A DNA stretch of 38,565 bases from an uncultured Hyphomicrobiales bacterium (GTDB lineage Bacteria > Pseudomonadota > Alphaproteobacteria > Rhizobiales > Xanthobacteraceae): NCBI GenBank assembly GCA_903878085.1, contig CAIRGJ010000014.1, positions 1 through 38,565 on the forward strand, in the 5' to 3' direction. The notes beneath the pieces are model-generated. The model saw only the letters and a list, made by a program, of their open reading frames with translations. It was not told the DNA's origin and made no database searches. Within the stretch, counting starts at the first letter, position 1. Every line of letters begins with the position of its first letter. Shown piece after piece: positions 6,949-15,102 of this stretch. A program made the position numbers and the translations under genes.

Positions 6949-9108
6949 ATGAACGCTATGCCCAAACTCGACCGCCGCTCATTCCTGGTCGGAACCGCCA
7001 CCGCCGGCCTGTCGCTCGGCTTCAACATCCCGTTCCTGAACTCGACCAGCGCGCAAGGCGCGCCCGAGATCAACGCCTGGGTCGTGATCAAGTCGGACGA
7101 CACCGTCATCATCCGCATCGCCCGCTCCGAGATGGGGCAGGGCACGCTCACAGGCCTCGCCCAGATGGTCGCCGAGGAGTTGGAATGCGACTGGTCGAAG
7201 GTCACGACCGAATACCCGACGCCGGGCCAGAGCGTCGCCCGCAAGAATCCGTGGGGCGATTTCGGCACCGGCGGCAGCCGTGGCATCCGCACCTCGCACG
7301 ATTACGTCCGCAAGGGTGGCGCCGCAGCGCGCATGATGCTGATTGCCGCCGCCGCCGGCGAATGGAAGGTGCCGGCCTCGGAATGCAGCGCCGCCAACAG
7401 CGTCATCACGCATAAGGCGTCGAACCGCACCACCACTTACGGCAAGGTCGCCGCCGGGGCGGCGCAGGTCGAACCGCCGGCGGACGTGCCGCTGAAGGAC
7501 CCGAAGGACTGGAAGCTGATCGGCAAGAGCGTCAAGCGGCTCGACACGCTCGACAAGACCACCGGCAAGATGATGTACGGCGCCGACGTGCGGTTGCCGG
7601 GCATGATGTATGCCGCGATCAAGCAGTGCCCGGTGTTCGGCGACAAGGTGAAGAGCTTCGACGCCGCCAAGGTGGCGTCGATGAAGGGCGTCCAGAAGGT
7701 CGTGCAGGTCGGCGACAGCGCCGTCGCGGTGGTCGCCGATAGCTGGTGGCGCGCCAAGACCGCGCTCGATGCGATGCCGATCGTCTGGGACAATGGTCCG
7801 AATGCCAAGGTCTCGAGCGAGAGCATCGGCAAATGGCTCAAGGAAGGCCTCGATGCCGAGCAGGCCTTCGTCAACAACAAGAACGGCGACGTCAAAGCCG
7901 GCCTCGCCTCGGCGGCCAAGACCGTGGTGCAGGACTACGCTTATCCCTACCAGAACCACGCCTGCATGGAGCCGTTGAACGCCACGGCGGTCTACACCGC
8001 CGACAAATGCGAAGTGTGGTGCGGCACCCAGCACGGCCAGGCCGCATTCGCGGCGGTGCTCGAAGCCTCGGGCCTGCCGGCGAGCAAGGTCGAGGTCTAC
8101 AAGATGATGCTCGGCGGCGGCTTCGGCCGCCGCGGCCGCTCCGACTATGTCACGCAAGCGGTGCTGATCGCCAAGCAGATGCCCGGCACGCCGGTCAAGC
8201 TGTTGTGGTCGCGCGAAGAGGACATGCAGCACTGCAGCTATCATCCGATCACGCAGTGCCGGATGTCGGCGGGCCTCGACGATAAGGGCAACCTCACGTC
8301 GTTGCACGTGAGGTTGTCGGGCCAGTCGATCCTCACCGCGTTGCGGCCGGAAGCGCTGGTCAACGGCATGGATCCGGCGACCTTCGCCGGACTGTCGCCA
8401 ACCGGCGAGGCGGCGATCGGTTACAGCGTGCCGAACCTCTTGGTCGACCACTCGATGCGCAATCCGCATGTGCCGCCGGGCTTCTGGCGCGGCGTCAACG
8501 TCAACCAGAACGCCATCTATCTCGAGTCCTTCATGGACGAGTTGGCCAAGGAAGCCGGCGTCGATCCGCTGGAATTCCGCCGCCGGCTGATGGCGAAATA
8601 TCCCAAACACCTCGGCGTTCTTAACGCCGTGGCCAACGGCATCGGCTGGGACAAGCCGGCGCCGGCCGGCGTGCACCGTGGTATCGCCCAGTTCATGGGC
8701 TACGGCAGCTACGTCGCCGCCGCCGCGGAAGTGTCGGTGACCGGCAACAAGGTGAAAATCCACCGCCTCGTGGCCGCGACCGACCCGGGTTACGCCGTTA
8801 ACCCAGGTCAGATCGAGCGGCAGATTGCCGGCTCGTTCGTCTACGGGCTGTCGGCCTTGTTCATGGGCGAGTGCACCGTCAAGGACGGCGCCATCGAGCA
8901 GAGCAATTTCGACAATTACGACTCGATGCGGATCGCGCAAATGCCGAAGGTGGAATGCATCGTCATGCCGTCCGGCGGCTTCTGGGGCGGTGTCGGCGAA
9001 CCGACCATCTGCGTGGCGCCGCCGGCGGTGCTCAACGCCATCTCTGCGGCGACCGGCAAGCGTTACCGCACATTCCCGCTCAAGAACCATGGGCTGACCA
9101 TGGCATGA
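6949..9108 (+). CDS. iorB: Molybdopterin-binding large subunit of a periplasmic molybdenum hydroxylase (IorB type)
   Basis: A 719-residue catalytic subunit of the isoquinoline-1-oxidoreductase beta/aldehyde dehydrogenase type, using molybdopterin cytosine dinucleotide. It starts with a twin-arginine leader (Arg9-Arg10, DRRSFLVG, then a hydrophobic stretch ending near SAQG at about residue 37), so the folded complex is expected in the periplasm. Cofactor motifs are GGGFGRRG (389-396) and GFWRGV (511-516); the catalytic Glu is Glu684 in GVGE. AGGGAGA precedes the ATG. No XdhC-type maturation factor and no cytochrome c subunit, the common electron acceptor of such enzymes, lies next to it. Instead the FccB and Sox genes follow on the same strand. 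Enzyme class is firm; the substrate (N-heterocycle, aldehyde or other) is unknown. Confidence 0.92.
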   Translation: MNAMPKLDRRSFLVGTATAGLSLGFNIPFLNSTSAQGAPEINAWVVIKSDDTVIIRIARSEMGQGTLTGLAQMVAEELECDWSKVTTEYPTPGQSVARKNPWGDFGTGGSRGIRTSHDYVRKGGAAARMMLIAAAAGEWKVPASECSAANSVITHKASNRTTTYGKVAAGAAQVEPPADVPLKDPKDWKLIGKSVKRLDTLDKTTGKMMYGADVRLPGMMYAAIKQCPVFGDKVKSFDAAKVASMKGVQKVVQVGDSAVAVVADSWWRAKTALDAMPIVWDNGPNAKVSSESIGKWLKEGLDAEQAFVNNKNGDVKAGLASAAKTVVQDYAYPYQNHACMEPLNATAVYTADKCEVWCGTQHGQAAFAAVLEASGLPASKVEVYKMMLGGGFGRRGRSDYVTQAVLIAKQMPGTPVKLLWSREEDMQHCSYHPITQCRMSAGLDDKGNLTSLHVRLSGQSILTALRPEALVNGMDPATFAGLSPTGEAAIGYSVPNLLVDHSMRNPHVPPGFWRGVNVNQNAIYLESFMDELAKEAGVDPLEFRRRLMAKYPKHLGVLNAVANGIGWDKPAPAGVHRGIAQFMGYGSYVAAAAEVSVTGNKVKIHRLVAATDPGYAVNPGQIERQIAGSFVYGLSALFMGECTVKDGAIEQSNFDNYDSMRIAQMPKVECIVMPSGGFWGGVGEPTICVAPPAVLNAISAATGKRYRTFPLKNHGLTMA

Positions 9109-9173
9109 TAAGACACGGGCAACCGCCCGCGTCTTCTCGGCACCAAGCGCGTCATCAAACTCGGGATGCGCCT

Positions 9174-10466
9174 ATGAAAAAAGATCGCGCGACAAGACGC
9201 GACATTCTGAAAACTGCAATGGCGGCTTCGGCCGCCATTTTTCCTTTGCCCGGCTTTCCTTTGCCCGCCTTGGCGCAAGCGGCCAAGGCGCGCGTCGTCG
9301 TCATCGGCGGCGGCTTCGGCGGCGCGGCTTGCGCCCGCGCGCTCAAGCGCGCCGACGGCAAGCTTGTCGTGACGCTGGTCGAGCCCAACCGCGTCTATAC
9401 CGCGTGTCCGATGAGCAATGCGGCCATCGCAGGATTGCGCGATCTGACACTGCAGGAGTTCGGTTACGGCCGCATCGCGGTGGACGGCGTCGAGATGGCA
9501 TACGCCGCGGCGGAAGCCATCGATGCCGCGGCGCGCGCCGTGACGCTCAGCGGCGGACAAAGGCTGGAATACGACCGGCTGGTGCTGGCGCCCGGTATCG
9601 ATTTCCGCTGGGAGGCATTGCCCGGCTATTCGCGCGAGGCTGCCGCCGTGATGCCGCATGCCTGGACCGGCGGCGACCAGATCGCGCTGCTGACACGGCA
9701 GATCGCGGCGATGGACGACGGCGGCGTGGTGGTGATCTCGGTGCCGGTGACGCCGTCGCGTTGCCCGCCGGCGCCCTACGAGCGCGCCAGCCTGATTGCG
9801 CATATGCTGAAAGTCCGCAAGCCGCGCTCCAAGGTGATCGTGCTCGATGCCAAGGATGCCTTCACGATGCAGCGCCAGTTCCAGGGTGCCTGGAAGCAGC
9901 TTTATCCGGGCATCCTCGAATATGTCTCGCTGTCGGATGGCGGGCTGGTGACTGCGGTCGAAGCTGCGACCAGAACCGTGACGACCGATTTCGATAAATA
10001 CACCCCGGCTGTCGCCAACATTATCCCGCAGCAGAAGGCCGGGCGCATCGCCGAGATCGCCGGCGTCGCCGACCGTACCGGCTGGTGTCCGGTCGATCCG
10101 GTGACGTTCGAATCGCGGCTGCAGCCGAATATCCACGTCATCGGCGACGCCGCGATTGCCGGCGCGATGCCGCGCTCGGCGTCGGCGGCGAGTTCGCAGG
10201 CGAAAATCTGCGCTGCGGCGGTGGCGACGCTGTTGGCCGGCAACACGCCGCCAGCGCCGACCCTGACCAGTACGTGCTTCAGCCTGATCGCGCCGGACTA
10301 TGCCATCTCGCAGGCCGGCCGCTACCAGCCGGTCGGCGATCTCTACACCGAGGTCGAGGGCAGCGCTGCGATCAGCCCGGCCGATGCGCCGCAGGGGTTG
10401 CGCGCCAGGGAAGCGCGGGACACCGACGCCTGGTTCACAGCCACCACCGCGGAGGTGTTCGGGTGA
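9174..10466 (+). CDS. fccB: Sulfide-dehydrogenase flavoprotein subunit (FccB/SoxF)
   Basis: A 430-residue FAD protein clearly of the flavocytochrome c sulfide dehydrogenase family, which oxidises sulfide or persulfide and passes electrons to a c-type cytochrome. It has a twin-arginine leader (Arg8-Arg9, TRRDILK), the Rossmann motif VVVIGGGFGGAA (41-52), Cys78 in TACPMSN (position of the FAD-linked Cys), and redox cysteines Cys197 (SRCPPAPYERAS) and Cys305 (GWCPVD). The C-terminal part contains the family segment FSLIAPDYAIS. The ATG at 9174 is preferred because the leader begins there; the open frame upstream overlaps iorB and is not coding. No FccA cytochrome gene is adjacent; SoxX begins within its stop codon, so a SoxF role is likely. 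Confidence 0.92.
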   Translation: MKKDRATRRDILKTAMAASAAIFPLPGFPLPALAQAAKARVVVIGGGFGGAACARALKRADGKLVVTLVEPNRVYTACPMSNAAIAGLRDLTLQEFGYGRIAVDGVEMAYAAAEAIDAAARAVTLSGGQRLEYDRLVLAPGIDFRWEALPGYSREAAAVMPHAWTGGDQIALLTRQIAAMDDGGVVVISVPVTPSRCPPAPYERASLIAHMLKVRKPRSKVIVLDAKDAFTMQRQFQGAWKQLYPGILEYVSLSDGGLVTAVEAATRTVTTDFDKYTPAVANIIPQQKAGRIAEIAGVADRTGWCPVDPVTFESRLQPNIHVIGDAAIAGAMPRSASAASSQAKICAAAVATLLAGNTPPAPTLTSTCFSLIAPDYAISQAGRYQPVGDLYTEVEGSAAISPADAPQGLRAREARDTDAWFTATTAEVFG

Positions 10467-10918
10467 CGCGCGCCGTAAGCCTTGCCGCCGCGATCTTCAC
10501 CGCGCTTGCAGGCGGCGGCTTTGGCCTTGCCGACGAACTTCGGCCGTACCAAATCGCCGGCGGCGCCATCGCCGTTTCACTGACCGGGACGCCGGGCGAC
10601 GCGGCGCGCGGCCGCGCCATCGTGGTCAACCGGACGGTCGGGCTGTGTCTGCTGTGTCATTCCGGCCCGTTTCCGGAAGAGCGGTTCCAGGGCAATCTAG
10701 CGCCCGACCTGACGGGGAGCGGCGCGCGCTGGTCGGTGGGCGAGTTGCGGCTGCGCATGGTCGACAGCCATAAGCTCAATGCCGACACGATTATGCCGGC
10801 CTATTATGCTGTCGATGGCCTCAACCGAGTGGCGCCGGCCTTTCGCGGCAAGCCGCTATTGACCGCCGAACAGATCGAGGACGTGGTGGCCTTTCTTGCC
10901 ACGCTGCGCGGCCAATGA
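10463..10918 (+). CDS. soxX: Sulfur-oxidation cytochrome c subunit SoxX
   Basis: A 151-residue monoheme cytochrome c, one half of SoxXA, which attaches sulfur substrates to the SoxY cysteine. A GTG start overlapping the fccB TGA (GTGA) is chosen because a Sec-type leader (hydrophobic, ending near GFGLADE) begins exactly there; the longer upstream frame lies inside fccB. The heme motif is CLLCH at about residues 61-65. The distal Met ligand is in DTIMPAYY, the usual SoxX arrangement. It is translationally coupled to fccB and overlaps the soxY start. Length and motifs are normal for SoxX. Confidence 0.9.
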   Translation: MTRAVSLAAAIFTALAGGGFGLADELRPYQIAGGAIAVSLTGTPGDAARGRAIVVNRTVGLCLLCHSGPFPEERFQGNLAPDLTGSGARWSVGELRLRMVDSHKLNADTIMPAYYAVDGLNRVAPAFRGKPLLTAEQIEDVVAFLATLRGQ

Positions 10919-11394
10919 AGAGATCACGCATGGATGCACCAGGCACGACGCGGCGCGAGGTTCTGATCGGCGCGCTGGCCGGCGGCCTGGTCGCGACCTT
11001 CGGCGCCGCGCCTGCGCGGGCGACCCCCGACGAAATGCGCGCGGCGATCCGCAAGGTTGTCGGCACCGCCCAGGTCCGCAAAGGCCGCATCGATCTCGAC
11101 GTGCCGCCGCTGGTAGAGAACGGCAACACGGTGTCGCTGGTCATCACCGTCGACAGCCCGATGACTGCGACCGACTACGTCAAGTCGATCCACGTGTTCA
11201 ACGAAAAGAACCCGCAGCCCAACGTCATCGGCATTCGTCTCGGGCCGCGCGCCGGCAAGGCGAAAATCGCTACGCGGTTTCGGCTGGCTGATACGCAGAT
11301 GATCACGGCGATCGCCGAAATGAGCGACGGCAGCTTCTGGTCGGCGAGCGCGGAGTTGATCGTCACCATGGCCGCTTGCGTAGAGGGTCTGTAG
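10915..11394 (+). CDS. soxY: Thiosulfate-oxidation carrier SoxY, with atypical C-terminus
   Basis: SoxY carries sulfur intermediates on a C-terminal cysteine and works as a SoxYZ heterodimer in the periplasm. This 159-residue protein has a twin-arginine leader (TTRREVLIG) and the SoxY beta-sandwich domain, including the segment FNEKNPQPNVIG. The canonical C-terminal arm is GGCGG; here the protein ends MAACVEGL, with a single Cys155 followed by four residues. No alternative frame restores GGCGG. The ATG at 10915 overlaps the soxX stop (ATGA); ATG 10930 is an alternative start five codons later and also keeps the leader. soxZ begins directly after its stop. The carrier role is probable, but the substrate arm is altered. 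Confidence 0.88.
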   Translation: MKRSRMDAPGTTRREVLIGALAGGLVATFGAAPARATPDEMRAAIRKVVGTAQVRKGRIDLDVPPLVENGNTVSLVITVDSPMTATDYVKSIHVFNEKNPQPNVIGIRLGPRAGKAKIATRFRLADTQMITAIAEMSDGSFWSASAELIVTMAACVEGL

Positions 11395-11715
11395 ATGGCC
11401 CGCCCGTTGATCAATGTGCCGGCCAAGGTCAAACGCGGCCAGGTGTTCGAGATCAAGACGCTGATCTCGCACATCATGGAGACCGGCTTCCGCTACACCA
11501 CCACCGGTCAACGCATTCCGCGCGACATCATCACGTTCTTCTCGTGCAGCTATAACGGCGAGGAGATTTTCAGCGCCGATTTTTATCCGGCGGTGTCCGC
11601 CAATCCGTTCCTCACGTTTTACACGGTGGCCACCGAAAGCGGCACGCTGGAATTTAAATGGATAGGCGATAACGGATTTTCCGAAACCGCCAGCGTCCCG
11701 GTCACGGTGGAATGA
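11395..11715 (+). CDS. soxZ: Thiosulfate-oxidation carrier partner SoxZ
   Basis: A 106-residue SoxZ, the partner that cradles the SoxY arm. It has no signal peptide, as is normal, because it is exported bound to SoxY. The family signature is visible in VKRGQVFEIKTLISHIMETG near the N-terminus and in the central segment from FSCSYNGEEIF to FYPAVSANP. The ATG directly follows the soxY stop and the stop overlaps the soxA start (ATGA), so soxXYZA should be translated as a unit. Confidence 0.93.
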   Translation: MARPLINVPAKVKRGQVFEIKTLISHIMETGFRYTTTGQRIPRDIITFFSCSYNGEEIFSADFYPAVSANPFLTFYTVATESGTLEFKWIGDNGFSETASVPVTVE

Positions 11716-12497
11716 CCGGGTCTTTGCCGCGCTGCTTGATTGTTGCGATTGCGCTCGCGGCCTGCGTTGCCTCGGCCAACGGAGGCGACATTCCGCTCGA
11801 CCAGCGCCGTTCCGGCTACGCCGATCTCGGCCGCGACACCAAGGCGATGCAAGACGACGACACCAGCAATCCGGCGACGCTGTGGGTGCTCGACGGCGAG
11901 GCGCTGTGGAACCAAAAGGCCGGCAGCGCCAACCGCGCCTGCGCCGAGTGTCACGGCGACGCAACAGCGAGCATGAAGGGCGTGGCGGCGCGCTATCCGG
12001 CGTTCGACGCGGTGCAAAAGAGCCCGATCGATCTCGAACAGCGTATCAACTTGTGCCGCACCGAACGGCAGAACGCGACGCCGTTCGCCTTCGAAAGCCA
12101 CGAATTGCTGGCGCTGACGGCGTTCATCGGGCGCCAGTCGCGCGGCATGCCGATTGTCTCAACCGATGAGAAGCTGAAGCCCGCCATCGAGGCCGGGCGC
12201 AAGCTGTTTATGCAGCGCATTGGGCAGATTGATATGAGCTGCGCGCAATGCCATGACGACAATTGGGGCAAGCATCTCACCAGCAGCCTGGTGCCGCAGG
12301 GCCACCCGACCGGCTACCCGATCTATCGGTTGGAGTGGCAGAATCTCGGCTCGCTGCAGCGGCGCTTACGCAACTGCATGATCGGGATGCGCGCCGAGCC
12401 TTTCGACTATGGCGCGCCGGAAGCCGTGGCGCTGGAGGCCTATCTGATGTGGCGGGCGCGGGGGCTGCCGGTGGAGACGCCGGCCGTGCGGCCCTAG
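11712..12497 (+). CDS. soxA: Sulfur-oxidation diheme cytochrome SoxA
   Basis: A 261-residue SoxA, the catalytic cytochrome of SoxXA, which oxidatively couples the sulfur substrate to SoxY. A Sec-type leader covers about residues 1-23. Two heme motifs are intact, CAECH (77-81) and CAQCH (177-181), placing it in the diheme class. Cys115 is the likely ligand of the first heme. Cys222 in LRNCMIGMRAEP is the likely active-site cysteine that becomes a persulfide. It is the last gene of the plus-strand block and ends one base before the stop of the convergent MBL gene. soxB does not follow. Confidence 0.92.
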   Translation: MTGSLPRCLIVAIALAACVASANGGDIPLDQRRSGYADLGRDTKAMQDDDTSNPATLWVLDGEALWNQKAGSANRACAECHGDATASMKGVAARYPAFDAVQKSPIDLEQRINLCRTERQNATPFAFESHELLALTAFIGRQSRGMPIVSTDEKLKPAIEAGRKLFMQRIGQIDMSCAQCHDDNWGKHLTSSLVPQGHPTGYPIYRLEWQNLGSLQRRLRNCMIGMRAEPFDYGAPEAVALEAYLMWRARGLPVETPAVRP

Positions 12498-12498
12498 A

Positions 12499-13374
12499 TC
12501 AGAAGCGCGGGCGGAATCCGGCCGCCGTCTTGTCGATGAAACCGGCGAACGGCGCGCCGACGTGGCCCGGAAACACCATCGCGCCGGCGGCGGCGCAATC
12601 CTCGAACACGCGGCGGCGGCTGACGCGGGCCTCTTCGGCATCCGAGTTCTTGGGGAAATTCCAGTCCGGATAGAAAATCTGCAGCAGGTGATGGAACACG
12701 TCGCCGGTGATCATGGCGGTGCTGCTGCCGAAATTCATCTTGAACACGAAGTGTCCCGGCGAGTGGCCGCCGGCCGGCAGGATTTCGATGAACTCATTGA
12801 GCCGGTGCGGCCCGGTAACCAGATCGGCGCGGCCGGCATCGACCACCGGAATGACGCATTCGCGGAAAGTGCCGAACTCGGCCGGGCCGGTCGCCGGATC
12901 GGCGTCGAGCTTCTGGAAGTAATCGAAATCGAGTTTCGAGAAGACGTAGCGGGCGTTGGGGAAGGTCGGCACCCACTTGCCGTCGCGCAACTGCGTGTTC
13001 CAGCCGAGGTGATCGTGGTGCAAATGCGTGCACATCACCATGTCGATTTCGTCCGGCCGCGCGCCGGCCGCCGCCAGCCGGTCGAGCCACGGCGTGTTGA
13101 GCATGTTCCAGAACGGGCGGGCCGGCCGCGGTTTGTGATTGCCGCAGCAGCAATCGATCAGGATCTTGCGGCCGTCGACTTGCAGCAGCCAACTATGGAC
13201 GCTGAGCATGATCTTGCCGCTGGCGGGATCGTAGTGGTTGGGCGCGAGCCAGGGGCCGTGCTCCTTGAGGTCAGCGTCGCTGAACGCCGGAAAGATGTCG
13301 CGGATCGGATAGACCGCCTGATAGGTCTCCTCGATCCGCGTGATCGTTGCTTTGCCGACCTTGAAGACTGACAT
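12499..13374 (-). CDS. MBL-fold metallo-hydrolase
   Basis: A 291-residue metallo-beta-lactamase-fold hydrolase. The dinuclear zinc site is visible as His117, His119, Asp121 and His122 (THLHHDHLGW), His204 (AGGHSPGH), Asp225 (TGDVFHH) and His271 (FPGHVG). The shape resembles lactonase-like members and could hydrolyse a lactone or ester. It lies 27 bases downstream of the SDR gene at 13402-14196 on the same strand and is probably cotranscribed. It converges on soxA. A SoxH role was considered because sox clusters can carry MBL proteins, but its opposite strand and SDR partner argue against that. Confidence 0.88.
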   Translation of the reverse strand: MSVFKVGKATITRIEETYQAVYPIRDIFPAFSDADLKEHGPWLAPNHYDPASGKIMLSVHSWLLQVDGRKILIDCCCGNHKPRPARPFWNMLNTPWLDRLAAAGARPDEIDMVMCTHLHHDHLGWNTQLRDGKWVPTFPNARYVFSKLDFDYFQKLDADPATGPAEFGTFRECVIPVVDAGRADLVTGPHRLNEFIEILPAGGHSPGHFVFKMNFGSSTAMITGDVFHHLLQIFYPDWNFPKNSDAEEARVSRRRVFEDCAAAGAMVFPGHVGAPFAGFIDKTAAGFRPRF

Positions 13375-13401
13375 CGCTCCCCCCGGTTAGTTTGGTGAAG
13401 C

Positions 13402-14196
13402 CTACCACAGGCCCTTGAGCCGGCCGCCGTCAAGATTGAGCGAGACGCCGGTGATGTAACTGGCGCGTTCCGAGCACAGGAACACGGTGGCGTTCGCCAG
13501 TTCTTCCGGCTTGCCCATGCGGCCCAACGAATTCTTCTTGGCCGCCAGCTTGCGGACTTCCTCCTCGGAGGTGACGTTGAGCTCTTTCTTGAGGCCTTCG
13601 GTGTTCTGCACCCAGAGATTGGTCGCGACCCAGCCGGGGCAGATGGCATTGACCAGCACATTGTCGGGGCCGAACTCTTCCGACAGCGACTTGGTCAGGT
13701 TCAACAGCGCGCTATTGGTGATGGCGCTGCCGAACATATAGGGGTCCGGCTCCTTGCCGGCGCCGCCGATGGTGTTGACGATGCGGCCCCACTTCTGCGC
13801 CGCCATCAGCGGATAGACGAGACGGATGGCGCGCATGAAGCCGAACAGCTTGGTCTCGAGCTGGTTCTTCAACTCGTCGTCCTTGAGCGCGGCGAAGCGG
13901 CCGGAATACATCGTGCCGGCGTTGTTGATGAGAATATCGACGCCGCCGAGCTTTTCTTTCGCGGTATCGACCATGCGCTGGATGTCGGCTTCGTTGCGCA
14001 TGTCGACCTGCACGGCATGCACTTCGCCGCCGGTCTTCTTGGCTAGTTCGTCGCGCGCCTTGTTGATCTTGTCGAGCGTGCGGCCTGCAATCAGGACGCG
14101 CACGCCTTCCTCAAGAAACTGCCGCGCGGTCTCGTAGCCGATGCCGCTGCCGCCGCCGGTGACGATCGCGCGCTTGCCCTTGATGCCTAGGTCCAT
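13402..14196 (-). CDS. SDR-fold protein with non-canonical catalytic tetrad (first of three)
   Basis: A 264-residue short-chain dehydrogenase/reductase-fold protein. The cofactor motif TGGGSGIG (13-20) and the NNAG strand are intact. The usual tetrad Asn-Ser-Tyr-Lys is replaced: Lys116 (LETKLFG) for Asn, Gly144 (NTIGG) for Ser, Ser157 for Tyr and Asn161 for Lys (SAITN where YxxxK is expected, with 13-residue spacing from Gly144 kept). The same changes occur in the next two genes. The ATG at 14196 is chosen for its MDLG start, shared with both relatives; the longer frame upstream is antisense to the next SDR. It is divergent from that SDR and leads an operon with the MBL protein. NAD(P) binding is likely; the chemistry is uncertain. 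Confidence 0.85.
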   Translation of the reverse strand: MDLGIKGKRAIVTGGGSGIGYETARQFLEEGVRVLIAGRTLDKINKARDELAKKTGGEVHAVQVDMRNEADIQRMVDTAKEKLGGVDILINNAGTMYSGRFAALKDDELKNQLETKLFGFMRAIRLVYPLMAAQKWGRIVNTIGGAGKEPDPYMFGSAITNSALLNLTKSLSEEFGPDNVLVNAICPGWVATNLWVQNTEGLKKELNVTSEEEVRKLAAKKNSLGRMGKPEELANATVFLCSERASYITGVSLNLDGGRLKGLW

Positions 14197-14217
14197 GTCT
14201 CGTTCCTTCCCTTTGGC

Positions 14218-14251
14218 TTGACGCCTTTGACTCATCCATAGAGTATTTGAC
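14218..14251. promoter_or_regulatory. TTGAC repeats between divergent SDR genes (possible regulator or promoter elements)
   Basis: The 91-base divergent spacer 14197-14287 holds three TTGAC copies, at 14218, 14227 and 14247. The second and third lie in TTTGAC units exactly 20 bases apart. They could be a direct-repeat operator or -35 boxes for the plus-strand SDR operon. No matching -10 box was convincing, so the role is open. Confidence 0.25.
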
Positions 14252-14287
14252 CAACCTCTTACATCATAAGAAAAGCGAGGGGGAGGG

Positions 14288-15094
14288 ATGGATCTCGGCC
14301 TTCGTGGCAAAGTCGCCTTAGTCACCGGCGCATCGCGCGGAATCGGCAAGGCGGTTGCCCAATCACTCATCGATGAAGGCTGCCGCGTTGCGATCTGCGC
14401 GCGCGATGGCGAGCGTTTGCGCGCCGCCGTCGCGGAGCTTTCACATGGCGCAAACGGTTCAATCGCAGATTGCGTTATTGGGGTGCCCACCGATGTCACC
14501 GACGAGGCGGCGGTGAAAAATTTCGTCGCTACCGCGCACAAGGCATTCGGCCGCATCGATATTCTGGTCAACAACGCCGGCACGCACCTGCGCGGTACCG
14601 TGGACACCACAACGCTCGATATTCTGGAGCGGCAATTGCGCGACAAAGTGTTCGGGTTTTTCGCCATGATCCAGGCGGTGCTGCCGATCATGCGCAACCA
14701 GAAAGACGGCCGCATCGTCAATATCATCGGCCAGGCGGCGCGGCATCCGCACCCCGACCGCTTTCCGTCCGGTGTGACCAACGCCGCCTGCATGGCACTG
14801 ACAAAATCGGTCGCCGACGCCGTGGCGCGTGACAACATTCGCGTCAACGCGGTCTGCCCGCAATACATCGAATCCGAACTGCTGGCCTCGCTGATCGACA
14901 AAGAGATGCGCGAGCGCAAGGTCGACCGCGCCACCGCGGCCGGCGGCTTCTCGCGCGCCAATCCGCTGGGGCGCACCGGCGCCCCGCAGGAAGTCGCCGA
15001 TCTGGTGTCGTTTCTGGTGTCCGACAGCGCGAACTTCGTCGCCGGCAGTTCGATCAGCATCGATGGCGGCTATCATCGTTATGTGTTCGGTTAA
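14288..15094 (+). CDS. SDR-fold protein with non-canonical catalytic tetrad (second of three)
   Basis: A 268-residue SDR-fold protein beginning MDLGLRGKVALVTG with TGASRGIG (13-20) and NNAG intact. Active-site positions read Lys120 (LRDKVFG), Gly148 (NIIGQAA), Ser161 and Asn165 (SGVTN) in place of Asn, Ser, Tyr and Lys. The C-terminal SISIDGG segment is normal. A strong ribosome site (GGGGGAGGG) precedes the ATG. It opens a plus-strand operon: SDR, SDR, NitT/TauT-type ATPase, permease and binding protein. Proteins of this type are usually annotated as 3-oxoacyl-ACP reductases, but the missing Tyr/Lys make that function doubtful. It may act on the compound imported by the linked transporter. 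Confidence 0.87.
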   Translation: MDLGLRGKVALVTGASRGIGKAVAQSLIDEGCRVAICARDGERLRAAVAELSHGANGSIADCVIGVPTDVTDEAAVKNFVATAHKAFGRIDILVNNAGTHLRGTVDTTTLDILERQLRDKVFGFFAMIQAVLPIMRNQKDGRIVNIIGQAARHPHPDRFPSGVTNAACMALTKSVADAVARDNIRVNAVCPQYIESELLASLIDKEMRERKVDRATAAGGFSRANPLGRTGAPQEVADLVSFLVSDSANFVAGSSISIDGGYHRYVFG

Positions 15095-15102
15095 GGCGGA
15101 TC

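Noticed and set aside
6979-9090. A 703-codon open frame on the minus strand
   Set aside because: It is antisense to iorB, is very rich in His, Arg and Asp, and has no domain; it is a codon-bias shadow.
8871-9173. N-terminal extension of FccB by about 100 residues
   Set aside because: The segment overlaps the 3' end of iorB in another frame. The Tat leader that begins at 9174 gives a normal FccB length.
12499-13374. MBL protein as SoxH, part of the sox operon
   Set aside because: It is on the opposite strand, converges on soxA and is adjacent to an SDR gene; no SoxH-specific feature could be seen.
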